Shown here piece by piece: positions 1 through 10,619 of a stretch of 64,000 nt of DNA. The notes beneath the pieces were generated by a model. It had not been told where the DNA came from, ran no database searches, and saw only the letters and a program-made list of their open reading frames with translations. This DNA comes from Caprella mutica. Its lineage: Eukaryota; Arthropoda; Malacostraca; Amphipoda; Caprellidae. The DNA lies in NCBI GenBank assembly GCA_947561585.1, contig CANNZV010002486.1, positions 32,237 through 96,236 of the forward strand, read 5' to 3'. The translations under genes were made by a program, and so were the position numbers. Each line of letters begins with the position of its first letter. Positions within the stretch are counted from its first letter, which is position 1.

Positions 1-14
1 ATTACTCTCTCGAG

Positions 15-960
15 TCAACCTCTGAAGATCTTTACTGCGGCACGGAAAGTTTCTTTGGGAATTTTGGCCCATTGTCGCTCGAGGGACTCCTTCAGAGTTT
101 TTGTACCATCATGAGCTGTAGCGCACGCTTCCTTCTCCAAGATGGACCACACATAAAAGTCCAGAGATTTCAGGTCCGGCGATGAAGGAGACCACAATTC
201 CTTCCTCCAAGACGCAGGAAAGTGACGCTCACACCAATCCTGAGTTCTGTTCGCTGTGTACGAGGGCGCACCGTCTTGTTGAAAGGTAAAAGGCCTGTCC
301 TTGAAGTGCTTCTTCATCTCGACTTGTCCTGGAGTGAAAATATCCGCAATATACGATTTTGCATTAACTTTAGCGCCTTCTTTGACGAAAATGAGAGGAG
401 ATCCCAACTCTAAGAGAGGCAGGCTTTTGGCGACGGAAAACAGTCTTTCCGGATGGAGGGATACTGTCAGCACTTTTTGCCAAAGTTATGTCGTTTTGGG
501 AATAGAATTTGGCCTCCACAGTGAACATTTTCTCATCCGAAGAAACGATCTCACAAGCCTGCGTGCCATCTTTCATTGCATTCAAAAGAATCTTTGATCT
601 GTCCAGCCTCTTCTGTTTCTGCAAGTCCGTGAGCATGTTGGTCATTTTGAAGGGGGATAACTTGAGGTCTTCTTTGACGATGGTTCTCACACTTTTTTCG
701 TCGATATCCATACTCTTAGCCATCTTTCTCATGCTTCTCTTGGGGTTCCTCCTTATCCGCTCCCTAATGGCTTTGATTTTGGTTGGAGTGCGTGCAGTGC
801 GAGGTCATCCACACCTGGGTCGATCACCTGTTGTCTCCAGTTCTTGGTAGCGTTTAACAGCATCCCTAAAAGTCAATTTCGGTACTTTTAACAGCTTAAC
901 CATCTCTGGATTTGTCTTCCCCGCGCAGTTTAGCTGAATAATAGCCAAACGTTCACTCAT
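15..960 (-). pseudogene. Dead mariner-type (DD37D) transposase
   Basis: Remnant of a Tc1/mariner transposase that would cut and paste its own element at TA sites. Reading from ATG at 960-958, the N-terminal part resembles a helix-turn-helix DNA-binding region (SERLAIIQLN...). It is followed by the catalytic region with SSDEKMFTVE (first block), FQQDGAPSYTA (second Asp) and SPDLKSLDFYVW (third). Thirty-seven residues separate the second and third Asp, which gives a DD37D signature (maT-like). Two lesions kill it: an in-frame TGA at 807-805 (codon 52) and a frameshift near 395-415. The stop at 15-17 ends the gene, so almost the whole ORF is in the window and only the downstream terminal repeat is cut off. 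Family placement rests on the motif spacing only. Confidence 0.85.
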
Positions 961-1558
961 ATTTACAAAAGACAATGTAAATTTATCAAAATTTAGACCT
1001 GGAACATTAAAGTATATGATTATAGGGAGAGAATGAGATATAAATGGATAAATTTAGTAAATAAATAACATCTTTAATTTAAAAAATAAAATTTGATCGG
1101 GGACTTTCTCCGCACCTTGATATGGTAACCTGAGAAGAAGCTCAATGAAAACTTATTCACTAAAGGTTATTGAAAAATATCAATAACTGTAATAAAATAG
1201 TGTAGAAAAAATGTGTTAACTATTGAGGTAAAATCTAATTTATAAGCAGATAATTTATTGAAAAGGAAGCGATATATATAATTGATTATGTTGTATACAT
1301 ATTGGAAAATATATTTACCAATATCTATAATATTTTTATAGTATTGTAAATATTGTTATAGTATTATAATATTTATAGTTTACGAATGTTTCCCTACAAG
1401 TATATGTAGAAGTAAAGGGGTCCATCATTACACAGTGCTGGATTGCACTAGGTTGTCTAAGTCCAACCTGGTTACCATCACTAGTTCACTGCTGTGTTTC
1501 AATACAACAGTGATGGGAAAATCATCTAATGCCAGACATCATCAAGTGGAAACTCGTA
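961..1558. other. AT-rich non-coding stretch
   Basis: Probably contains the 5' untranslated part and terminal repeat of the mariner copy (near 1090-1130), then AT-rich sequence. No gene is supported. Confidence 0.4.
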
Positions 1559-1567
1559 CTTTCTAAC

Positions 1568-2914
1568 GGTGCACGGCGAATTGCCACTGGGGGAATTACC
1601 ACTGGGTGAACTGCCGCTGGGTGAACTGCCCATGTGGGGGAATTGCCACTGGGTGAACTGCCTATGTGGGTGAATTGCCACTGGGTGAACTGCCCATGTG
1701 GGTGAATTGCCAATGTGGGTGAATTGCCACAGCCTCACAGGGTGAACTTCCCATGTGGGTGAATAGCCACCGGGTGAACTGCCCATGAGGGTGAATTACA
1801 ACTGGGTGAATTGTCACTGGGTTAACAACTCTCACTGACTGCATCACAAAACACACACTCGACCGTGTGTTTAGGTGTAACTCCCCCCCCCCCCCTCCTA
1901 ATTTAAGCGTGGACTGAGAATTGGGCCCGCTGACAGTTGGGCCCAGGACAGTTGGGCCTGCCGACAGTTAGGCCCAGGACAATTAGGCCAACGACAATTG
2001 GGCCCAAAGAGAATTGGGCCCCAAGACAATTATATTATTTACCCATTTTGTAAAGAGTCTACTGTATTAACTTAATTAAAGACTATTACTACTGTAATAA
2101 CTAGGGATGCGATATTATGTGTTTTGTATAAAATATAGTCTTGGGCATAATTAAAATAATTAATATTCTTTATATGAGAAAATATTCTCGTTAAGAATTT
2201 TTTTTTTAATAGAACATATTCTTTTCATGAATAAATTCTATTATTCTTTTAAACTACTATAAGTTTTCTGTTCTGAGATGGGTCATATAAGAAACAAATT
2301 TCATAGTTACAGTACCTCTATGAGTCTATATAGTGAACTCCTGTAAAGTGAATGAGTTAGGTTAATAGAAAGTAAGAATGTAGCTATTTTAGATGAAGAA
2401 CAAAAGAAAATAAGATTGTGGGTATTTAAAAAAGGCCGTGATTCACCAAGACCTGCTGAAATTATTAGAACATACAAGTTGAATTAAGATTAATGCGATT
2501 TTGTTGAAACCTGTTCAGTGTTCAATATAGAAAAGTTTTATAAATCAGGATAGAAATTTGATGGATAGAGATAGCACGAATAAGGACATATTGAAAGGAA
2601 CAATATCACTGTACATTTTCAAGGGTTTAACAGTATAAGGTATCATCGGCACGTACAGGTATACAATTCACCCAGTGACAATTCACCCCGTGTCAATTTA
2701 CCCAGTGGCAATTCACCCAGTGGCAATTCACCCACATGGGCAGTTCACCCAGTGGCAACTCCCCCACATGGACAGTTCCCCCGGTGGCAATTCTCCCACA
2801 TGGGCAATTCACCCAGTGGCAATTCCCCCACATGGGCAGTTCACCCAGTGGCAATTCACCCATATGGGCAGTTCCCCCAGTGGCAATCCACCCAGTGGCA
2901 ACTCCCCTAGAACC
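1568..2914. mobile_element. Fold-back element with tandem-repeat arms (arm type 1)
   Basis: Long inverted arms made of tandem repeats: 1570-1825 carries units of the type ggtgaactgcccatgtggg, and 2665-2910 carries the reverse complement (cccacatgggcagttcacc). The element is flanked by a perfect 9-bp direct repeat CTTTCTAAC at 1559-1567 and 2915-2923. Both ends start with GGT when read inward. This layout and target length match Foldback-type or MULE-type transposons. No transposase ORF is present; the short ORFs here are translations of the repeats. The interior (1908-2545) is related to the interior of the elements at 35816 and 42694, although the arms are unrelated. Confidence 0.85.
1908..2545 (+). 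mobile_element. Partial copy of the GACAATTGGGCC-arm element
   Basis: Starts with cgtggac and about seven units resembling gacaattgggccc (1908-2030). It then follows the interior of the complete element at 35816-36842, sharing for example taataactagggatg and gaaacctgttcagtgttc. The right arm of ggcccaattgtc units is missing. It lies inside the fold-back element 1568-2914. Confidence 0.7.
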
Positions 2915-2923
2915 CTTTCTAAC

Positions 2924-4003
2924 AGTGGAATGGCGTTGTTTATATTATAGATCATTGCCGAAATGTTATGGTGAGTATTTGAAAGTAAAAATTATTTCGT
3001 ATGAACTAATGACATTTGAACTTGCATATGTAGTGGCCATATTTGACATTAATTATTAATTGGTTAAAAATCTTGAACTCAAATGGATTTTGAGTTCAAG
3101 TTAGATGAGTCGCAAACATATATATTTTGAATTAACGAAAACACACAGTTTCATTACTTTGTTCTCTATATAATGATAGAAACTCAACACTCTATAGTCT
3201 ATGACTCTATACTCTATAGTCTATAGCGATATATCTTTATTATGACTTCAATCGCTGCCGCAATACACTCACTTCACCCTATAGCTGTATAGGTACGTCA
3301 TCATTCAATGGATTAAAATTACTGTATTGAACTTATATAGATGTTTAATAGATAATTATATCGATCTTTTTTTTTTTTTTTGTAAATGCTCGATCTTTTT
3401 AATCAGCTGCTAAACCGAAAACCTTCATTTTTCAGTATGTAAAACAAAGATAATATTCTTTGAGTACACTATGTTAGACGCTAATTTTTAACTGGGAAGT
3501 AAGTTTTCATATTTTTAGCACATGACATCTTAATTCCGATTAATGACAGCTTCATTATAAAATATTCATCAGGTAGATAAATAAATGAATATGCCGGTCA
3601 ATAGTATTTTAAAATAAATAGATAAAATAGTAAAATATGAAATATATTATTAAAGACAGCTCTGACGAAATGTTTCATGAATCAATGTATAAAATTCCTC
3701 ATTTTGGTGGGGAATTGAAATTTAAAAGAATAATTAAATTTAAATGAAGGCAGGTCCACTTTAGCATAAAATTACAAAAAGAATGAATATGATAGCTGGC
3801 GGTGTTAACATATTTAAGTTTTCAAATTTTGACATTTTTAGAATTACATATGGTCACGATATTATACGAAAGAAATATCTAAATAAAGAGAAGTCAATAT
3901 GATAAGACTCTATTCAGCATTTGTAATGCGATTTTAAGTGTACCATAACTTTACAAATCTTTCCACTTGAATTAACTTTGCAGTCAGTCACTGAAACGCT
4001 GAG
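2924..4003. other. AT-rich non-coding stretch
   Basis: No ORF, RNA gene or repeat structure that I can support. Confidence 0.4.
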
Positions 4004-4955
4004 GCAATTAGGGGCAGTACTGCTCTGAGTCAGACAATTAGGGGCAGTACTGCTCTGAATCAGACAATTAGGGGCAGTACTGCTCTGAGTCAGACAATTA
4101 GGGGCAGTACTGCTCTGAGTCAGACAATTAGGGGCAGTACTGCTCTGAGTCAGACAATTAGGGGCAGTACTGCTCTGAGTCAGACAATTAGGGGCAGTAC
4201 TGCTCTGAATCAGACAATTAGGTGCAGTACTGCTCTGAGTCAGACAATTAGGGGCAGTACTGCTCTGAGTCAGACAATTAGGGGCAGTACTGCTCTGAGT
4301 CAGACAATTAGGGGCAGTACTGCTCTGAGTCAGACAATTAGGTGCAGTACTGCTCTGAGTCAGACAATTAGGGGCAGTAATGCTCTGAGTCAGACATTTA
4401 GGGGCAGTACTGCTCTGAATCAGACAATTAGGGGCAGTACTGCTCTGAGTCAGACAATTAGGGGCAGTACTGCTCTGAGTCAGACAATTAGGGGCAGTAC
4501 TGCTCTGAGTCAGACAATTAGGGGCAGTACTGCTCTGAATCAGACAATTAGGTGCAGTACTGCTCTGAGTCAGACAATTAGGGGCAGTACTGCTCTGAGT
4601 CAGACAATTAGGGGCAGTACTGCTCTGAGTCAGACAATTAGGTGCAGTACTGCTCTGAGTCAGACAATTAGGGGCAGTACTGCTCTGAGTCAGACAATTA
4701 GGGGCAGTACTGCTCTGAGTCAGACAATTAGGTGCAGTACTGCTCTGAGTCAGACAATTAGGGGCAGTAATGCTCTGAGTCAGACAATTAGGTGCAGTAC
4801 TGCTCTGAGTCAGACAATTAGGTGCAGTACTGCTCTGAGTCAGACAATTAGGGGCAGTAATGCTCTGAGTCAGACAATTAGGTGCAGTACTGCTCTGAGT
4901 CAGACAATTAGGGGCAGTACTGCCCTGAGTCAGACAATTAGGTGCAGTATAAGGT
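4004..4955. repeat. 30-bp minisatellite, about 31 copies
   Basis: Unit of exactly 30 bp (ggggcagtactgctctgagt plus cagacaatta), with a few single-base variants (ggtgcag, gcagtaatg, ctgaatc). Because 30 is a multiple of three, the minus strand stays open for 357 codons (4987-3914) as a decapeptide repeat of the type SSTAPNCLTQ. No flanking domain or splice context supports a gene. Confidence 0.95.
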
Positions 4956-6657
4956 AGAATTTCTCTAGATGGAACACTGGTCACCATTCAGCTACAGAAA
5001 GGCTAAAGGTCATTATCTCAAAGAACTTTTTCCTAGGTTATAATAGGAACTAGAAGTGGAAAAGCTATCCAGTCGCAATATTAGTAACAATTTAATGATA
5101 CTGCTGTTAGTAATATCTTAGACTTGAGTTAAGAAATATTTCTTATTATTTTGAATTTAATAATCGAACTATAAAATTATCACTTATATAATGATTTAAA
5201 TTTTATCTTATCAATTAATTTTGAGCTACATACTTCAATTCCTGCAATTAAGATTCTTTTAGGACTTCACAAAATAATAATTATTCGTTTAATAATAAGT
5301 AGGGTTGAGACATGCATGAACGCATATGCCAGAACTTACTTATTGTTTCCAACTGCTTATTTTCTATCTAGTCAGTAGGTATATGATAGATCTTATACCT
5401 TAATGGTATATAATAGAGTATATGTACATATGCGCTATTTATTTTTTAGATTCAAAGCAAATTTGCTATCTTTGTGAATATTATATGATAATTTAATCTT
5501 TGCCGTTGAGAAAATTTGTTTAATACTTAGTTTAATTAATTGACTAACTATGGTAACAAAAAAAGCTCAATTATCTCTTCCCCATTTTCTAATGATTAAT
5601 TCTAATAGTTAGGGCTATACTAACGTCTCATTCATGTACAACATCACCTAATTATTATCAATTTATTATAGGTCTCCTAATTCACATACAGAGCAGTAGG
5701 TATATCTTCACTTCAAATCATAATTCACTAGAGATAATTAGTTTTTCATGAGTTCAATTAAACAGGTTTCTTAACACGTTTTTTCGAAATTATAATAACA
5801 GTCGTACAACAAATAATTGTTGAAAATTAAAACATATAATTTATAAAAGTTTAACAACTGATTAACTTCTGTTACCTCCCCAAATTACTTCAGTGACCCT
5901 CTGTAAAGCATCACATAATGGAGAAATTTATATTATGTATGACAATTCTTAAGAAAAATAAAATACTATATTATTAATAGATGATACCTTAAGGTAGGGT
6001 AATATAATGCAGTTGAATAATGGTGATATTACCCAATTGGTAGAGATCAGAGGAATGTAAACCTAATTCTTTGTTGCACATTTTACGGATATTGTATCAT
6101 CTGTATGGTAAAATATCTGTTTTTCGGTTGTTGGTTGCAATACTGGAAGGTCGCGCTTTTATTACACCCCGGTTATATAAAAACTGTAATAATTTCGAGT
6201 CATAACTTAGCGCTTTAATACTATTAGCGTATATTGTCACTTTGCCAGAAACCGCTGATGAAAACATGGATACCAATTGAAATAAAAGATCAATATTTTT
6301 TTTTTATCTTACTTGTTCGAAACCACCCGATAACTCGAAACTTACCCCACTGCCAAAAAGAAAATTACAGTGCATAAAATTACCGTTTTCCCAATGTAAC
6401 ACAATTATAGATATAAAAGTATCGAACTAAGTATCCACATGTACTGAGTGAGAGTTAAGCTATGGGGTGAATTGAAATATTTTAATTCATTCACAACTTT
6501 GAACTTTAATCTGATGATTCTGCCAAAAAATACGCCAAGTTGATTCCTCGTGAACATTTTCATTTATTTAACTCAATCGAAATTTAAATACTTAAGATGC
6601 TCTAATTATAAAATGACTTCGAGTCATGTCTCACTCTTAAAACCAACTGATGTAAGT
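4956..6657. other. AT-rich non-coding stretch
   Basis: Nothing supported. It ends at the target-site duplication of the LINE that follows. Confidence 0.4.
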
Positions 6658-6754
6658 TTGAGTTGTGATTTAATTTAATTTTATTGAAATATTCTGAACC
6701 ACTTCAGGGACAATCCCCCATTTAGTGGTCTTGTGACATAGTTTTAATTTTCTT

Positions 6755-6781
6755 CTCAGCACCTACTCAGTAGGCGCTGAG
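6755..6781 (-). promoter_or_regulatory. Hairpin in the LINE 3' UTR
   Basis: ctcagcacctactcagtagg followed by cgctgag forms an inverted repeat with an 11-12-bp stem and minimal loop, about 90 bp from the 3' end of the LINE. In several LINE groups a 3' stem-loop is the site recognised by the reverse transcriptase; that role here is inference. Confidence 0.5.
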
Positions 6782-6845
6782 AATTACAAATTTTTCACTA
6801 CGTTATGGTACTATTTAAAGGGGATTAGAGAGAGAAAAGAGGGGG

Positions 6846-9800
6846 TTAAATTAGATGGTAAATATTGATTGCTTTTAGGAAATCAAATATTAGGGTTGGA
6901 TTTATATTGTCATCTAGTAGTATTTTTAGGGATAATGGTTGGTTATTGGGAATTGGGAGGAAGGTTGATCTTGATATAGCTAGTTGAGTGCATTCTATGA
7001 GAATGTGCTTGATTGAGAGTGGTGCATTGTTGCACCAAGTGCAGGGAGGGATGACTTGCGCTATTGAGTTGTCCATTAGATAATTGTGGGTGAGATTGCT
7101 GTGTCCAAGGCGGAGTCTATTGATGATGACTTCTTGTTTACGAGAAAGCGGAATTTTTTGAGGTTTTGATGGTTCTGGTCTAATGGACTTCAGTTTAGTT
7201 GTCGATGCATTCCAATTTAGTTTCCATTGTTCATTTATTTTGATTTTTATCATCGGTGTCCAGTCAGTGTAGGGGCAAGGGATGAATTCTGGTGCTATAG
7301 ATGAGGCTCTTTTTGCATGTAGGTCTGCGAGGTTGTTTCCAGGGATGGAGCTGTGGCCAGGTATCCAGAGTAAAACTATTTCAATATGTGATGTTAGCAG
7401 GTTATGGAAAAGATGCTGTATATTGAGACAGAGTTGATTCTTTGGTTCCAGGTTGTCTATGGCTTGTACTGCACTTAGTGAGTCGGTGCATATCAGAAAT
7501 TGTTTGATGGTTGGATTTTCTGTGAGGCTTCGAGATATGAGATATGATGCTAATTTGAGTGCTATGAGTTCGGCTGTGAAGATCGATGCCACGGCCGGTA
7601 GAGTTGCTACCTCAACTCTATGGCCGAAAACAGCTGCACCACCTACACCAACTTCACTTTTCGATCCATCAGTGTAGATGTGCTTGTGGTTTGGATAAGT
7701 GGAATCTACATGATCTCTGAAGATGGGGTTAAAGTTGGCTATTGATTTGGTTTCAGGAGTCACCAATTCTGTGTCAATCTGTGGTCTCTGTAGACACCAC
7801 GAGTAGGTAGTTGGAGTTCGATGAGGGAGAACGGGCTGGGTGGGTAGGTGAAGATCTGCTAGTGCATTGTTAGTACGGGATATGACAGATTTACAGGATA
7901 TAACATTATTTGAAAGGTAGCGCTGCAGTGTGTTGTTAATCAGGATGTTAAAGACAGGATTATTAATAAAACTTTTGATCTTGAAGAAGTAGCGGCATAC
8001 TAAATCTGTTTTCTAGCTGTTAATGGAGGTTCATTCAAGAGTATTTGCAAACTGTTGATTGGAGATGAGCGGAAAGCACCAGAACTGATTCTGAGTGCTT
8101 CATTCTGAATGACTTCTACCTGCCTCAGCAGTGCATCGGAAGCGGAGCCATATACTACGCACCCGTAGTCTATTTTTGGGCGTAGTATGAGTCTGTAGGT
8201 GTGCAAGAGAATATGCTGGTCAGCTCCCCATGTAAGGGAGGAGAGACTTCTGATTAAATTTAGTGATTGTTGGCATGTTGTTACAAGATTTTGTATGTGC
8301 GGTTTCCATGTTAATTGCTGGTCCCAAGTCATTCCCAAGAACCTTACTGTTCTTTCTGCGGGTAGTCTTGCTCTGTTCATGGTTAGTACGGGGATTTGTG
8401 GGAAGTCAGGTTTTGGGTGAAAAACGATGCATTTAGTTTTAGTTGTTGAGAAGGTGAATCCGTTCTGATCTGCCCATTTGGATAGTTTATTGATGATTGG
8501 TTGTAGTACAGATATAACTTGATGCATGCTGAAGTCTGAAAAAGCTATTTGAACATCATCGACAAATAATGACTGATGGATTTGCTGTGGAATAATGGAG
8601 GATATTGAATTTATTTTGATGGCAAAGAGTGTGACTGAGAGGATGCATCCCTGTGGAATGCCTGCCTCCTGTAGTTTCTCTTCAGAAACAGCTGACCCAA
8701 CTGCTACTCGGAATCTTCTTTCTTTCAAGAACTCCACAATGTATCTTGGTAGCTCTCCTTTCATGCCCAGATTGTTAATATCTTTGAGGATGCCGTAGCG
8801 CCATGTGGTGTCGTACGCTTTGGCAAGGTCGAAAAAAACTCCTATTGTAACTTTGTTATCGGCGAAAGCTTTTTTGATATAGGTGTCTAGTCTGATGAGA
8901 TGATCTATTGTAGCTCTATTTTTGCGAAATCCACACTGAAATGGTGATAGGAATTTATTGCTTTCAAGGAATTCTGTTAGTCTCTTATTAATGATTTTCT
9001 CCATTAATTTCCCCAAGCAGCTTGTTAGTGCTATAGGGCGGTAGTTGGTTGGGTTGGTGTGGTCTTTTCCTGGTTTGGGTATTGGAATGATGCAGGATTC
9101 GCGCCATTTAGGCGGGTAAAATGATGTTGTCCAAAATCTATTGTACAGTAAAAGAAGATGCTCTAATGCTCTCTGCGGGAGATATTTAATCATGGAGTAG
9201 TGAATTTTATCAGGTCCTGGTGATGTATTTGCTGCTGATGCAAGTGCAGATTTGAGTTCAATCATTGTGAAAGGAAGGTTGTAGTCAAAATTTGTATTGG
9301 TTGAAAAATCCAATGGTGAGGATTCTTGTAGGGTGCGGATCTGATTGAATGTTGGAGAACAGTTATTGTAGCTTGATGTTGAGCAAAAAGATTCTGCTAA
9401 TTTATTTGCAATTTCTTCTTGAGTGGTAAATGAAACGTTGTTGGAGTCTTTTAGGAAGGAAATGATGCGTGGTGGACGGCCTCTCATTTGTCTCAATTTT
9501 TGGTAAATTTGAGACATTGGGGTGTTGTATTTCATTTTGCTGAGGAAGTCTTGAAGTTCTTTTTGTTTACTTTGGCGGATGGTTTGTTTGGTAATTGCTC
9601 TGATTCTCTTCCAGTTTATTTTATGTGCGATGGATCCTGTTCTCTTGTATAGCTTGTATAGTCGTTCTCTTTCTGCATAGAGTCTTTTGCAATCTTCATT
9701 CCAGAAGGGAGAAGGGAAAAAGCGTTTGGGGATGAAAATAGGAATATGATGGTCGGCTGCTTTATAAAGTTTATCGTAGAATTCGTCTAAAAGGGTTGCA

Positions 9801-10561
9801 CTGTTGATTTGATTATTAACTCCCGAGAAAGTGTTCCATACTGCATCTTCAGAGTAGCTGTCCCAATTTGCCTTTTTGTAGTTATATCTTGGTCTTAGTT
9901 GTGAGTTATTGTTGTTTTGGTTTATGGCTGAGATCATGATTGGATGATGGTCACTAGATAGTAGTGAGTCAAGTGCAGTCCACGTGAGGATGGGGGTTAT
10001 ATTAGGGTTGCAAATTGATAGGTCTATAGATGTACCTGATTCGTGAGTGGGACTGCCATCGTTTAGACAGTTTAGCTGCATATTGTTGATTATGTTTGCG
10101 ATGATTCTTCCTCTTGGATCTGCAGGCGTTGGCCCCCAGTTCTCATGATGAGCATTAAAGTCACCCAGTAGGATGAATGGTTCTGGTAGTTGTTGGATGA
10201 TATGAGTTAATGTCTGAGGAGTTACTTGTTCACTACCTGGTAGATATATTGAAGCAATGGCTATTGGCGAGTGATTGGAAAGCTGAATTTTTGCTGCTAT
10301 TACTTGGTGTGGACTGTCAATTTCAAGCTGTTCATAAGGTAGTGATGAGTGGATATATAGAGCTACACCACCATGAAATCGGCGATTGTAGTGACCCTGT
10401 TTGCATATTCCCTTAAAACCTGGTAACTTAATCATGAAGTCACCTCCTAGGAATGTTTCCTGGATGGCTATGATTGTGAAATGATGAGTTTCTATTAGTT
10501 TGAGTAGGTCTTGTTTTGCTGATGATGCTCCCCTTACATTCCATTGTAGAATGTTATCCAT
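6846..10561 (-). pseudogene. LINE ORF2: endonuclease, reverse transcriptase, RNase H (one frameshift)
   Basis: The protein nicks target DNA, copies the LINE RNA and removes RNA from the hybrid. Start ATG at 10561. The first 853 codons run to 8000 and carry the APE-type endonuclease (LLGDFNAHHENWG, SSDHHPIMI) and the reverse transcriptase ([27 protein letters not shown] near residue 665). A one-base shift at about 8000-8012 then moves the reading frame. The new frame stays open to 6846 and holds RNase H (IYTDGSKSEVG, ELIALKLA, TDSLSAVQAI, IPGHSSIPGNNLADLHAK) and a C-terminal CCHC-like motif (CTWCNNAPLSIKHILIEC). The combined length (about 1,237 residues) matches the intact ORF2 of the second LINE (1,238), so the frameshift is a mutation rather than programmed design. 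Confidence 0.9.
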
Positions 10562-10619
10562 TGTGAAGGATAGACAGCTGTAGACTGCACCAAGCCACAG
10601 GCACGCAAAGATAAGAGTT

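Noticed and set aside
1421..1510. Possible tRNA or small RNA gene near a short inverted motif
   Set aside because: No cloverleaf or A/B boxes could be drawn.
2675..3059. ORFs of about 90-107 codons rich in His, Pro and Ser
   Set aside because: Translations of the tandem arm of the fold-back element.
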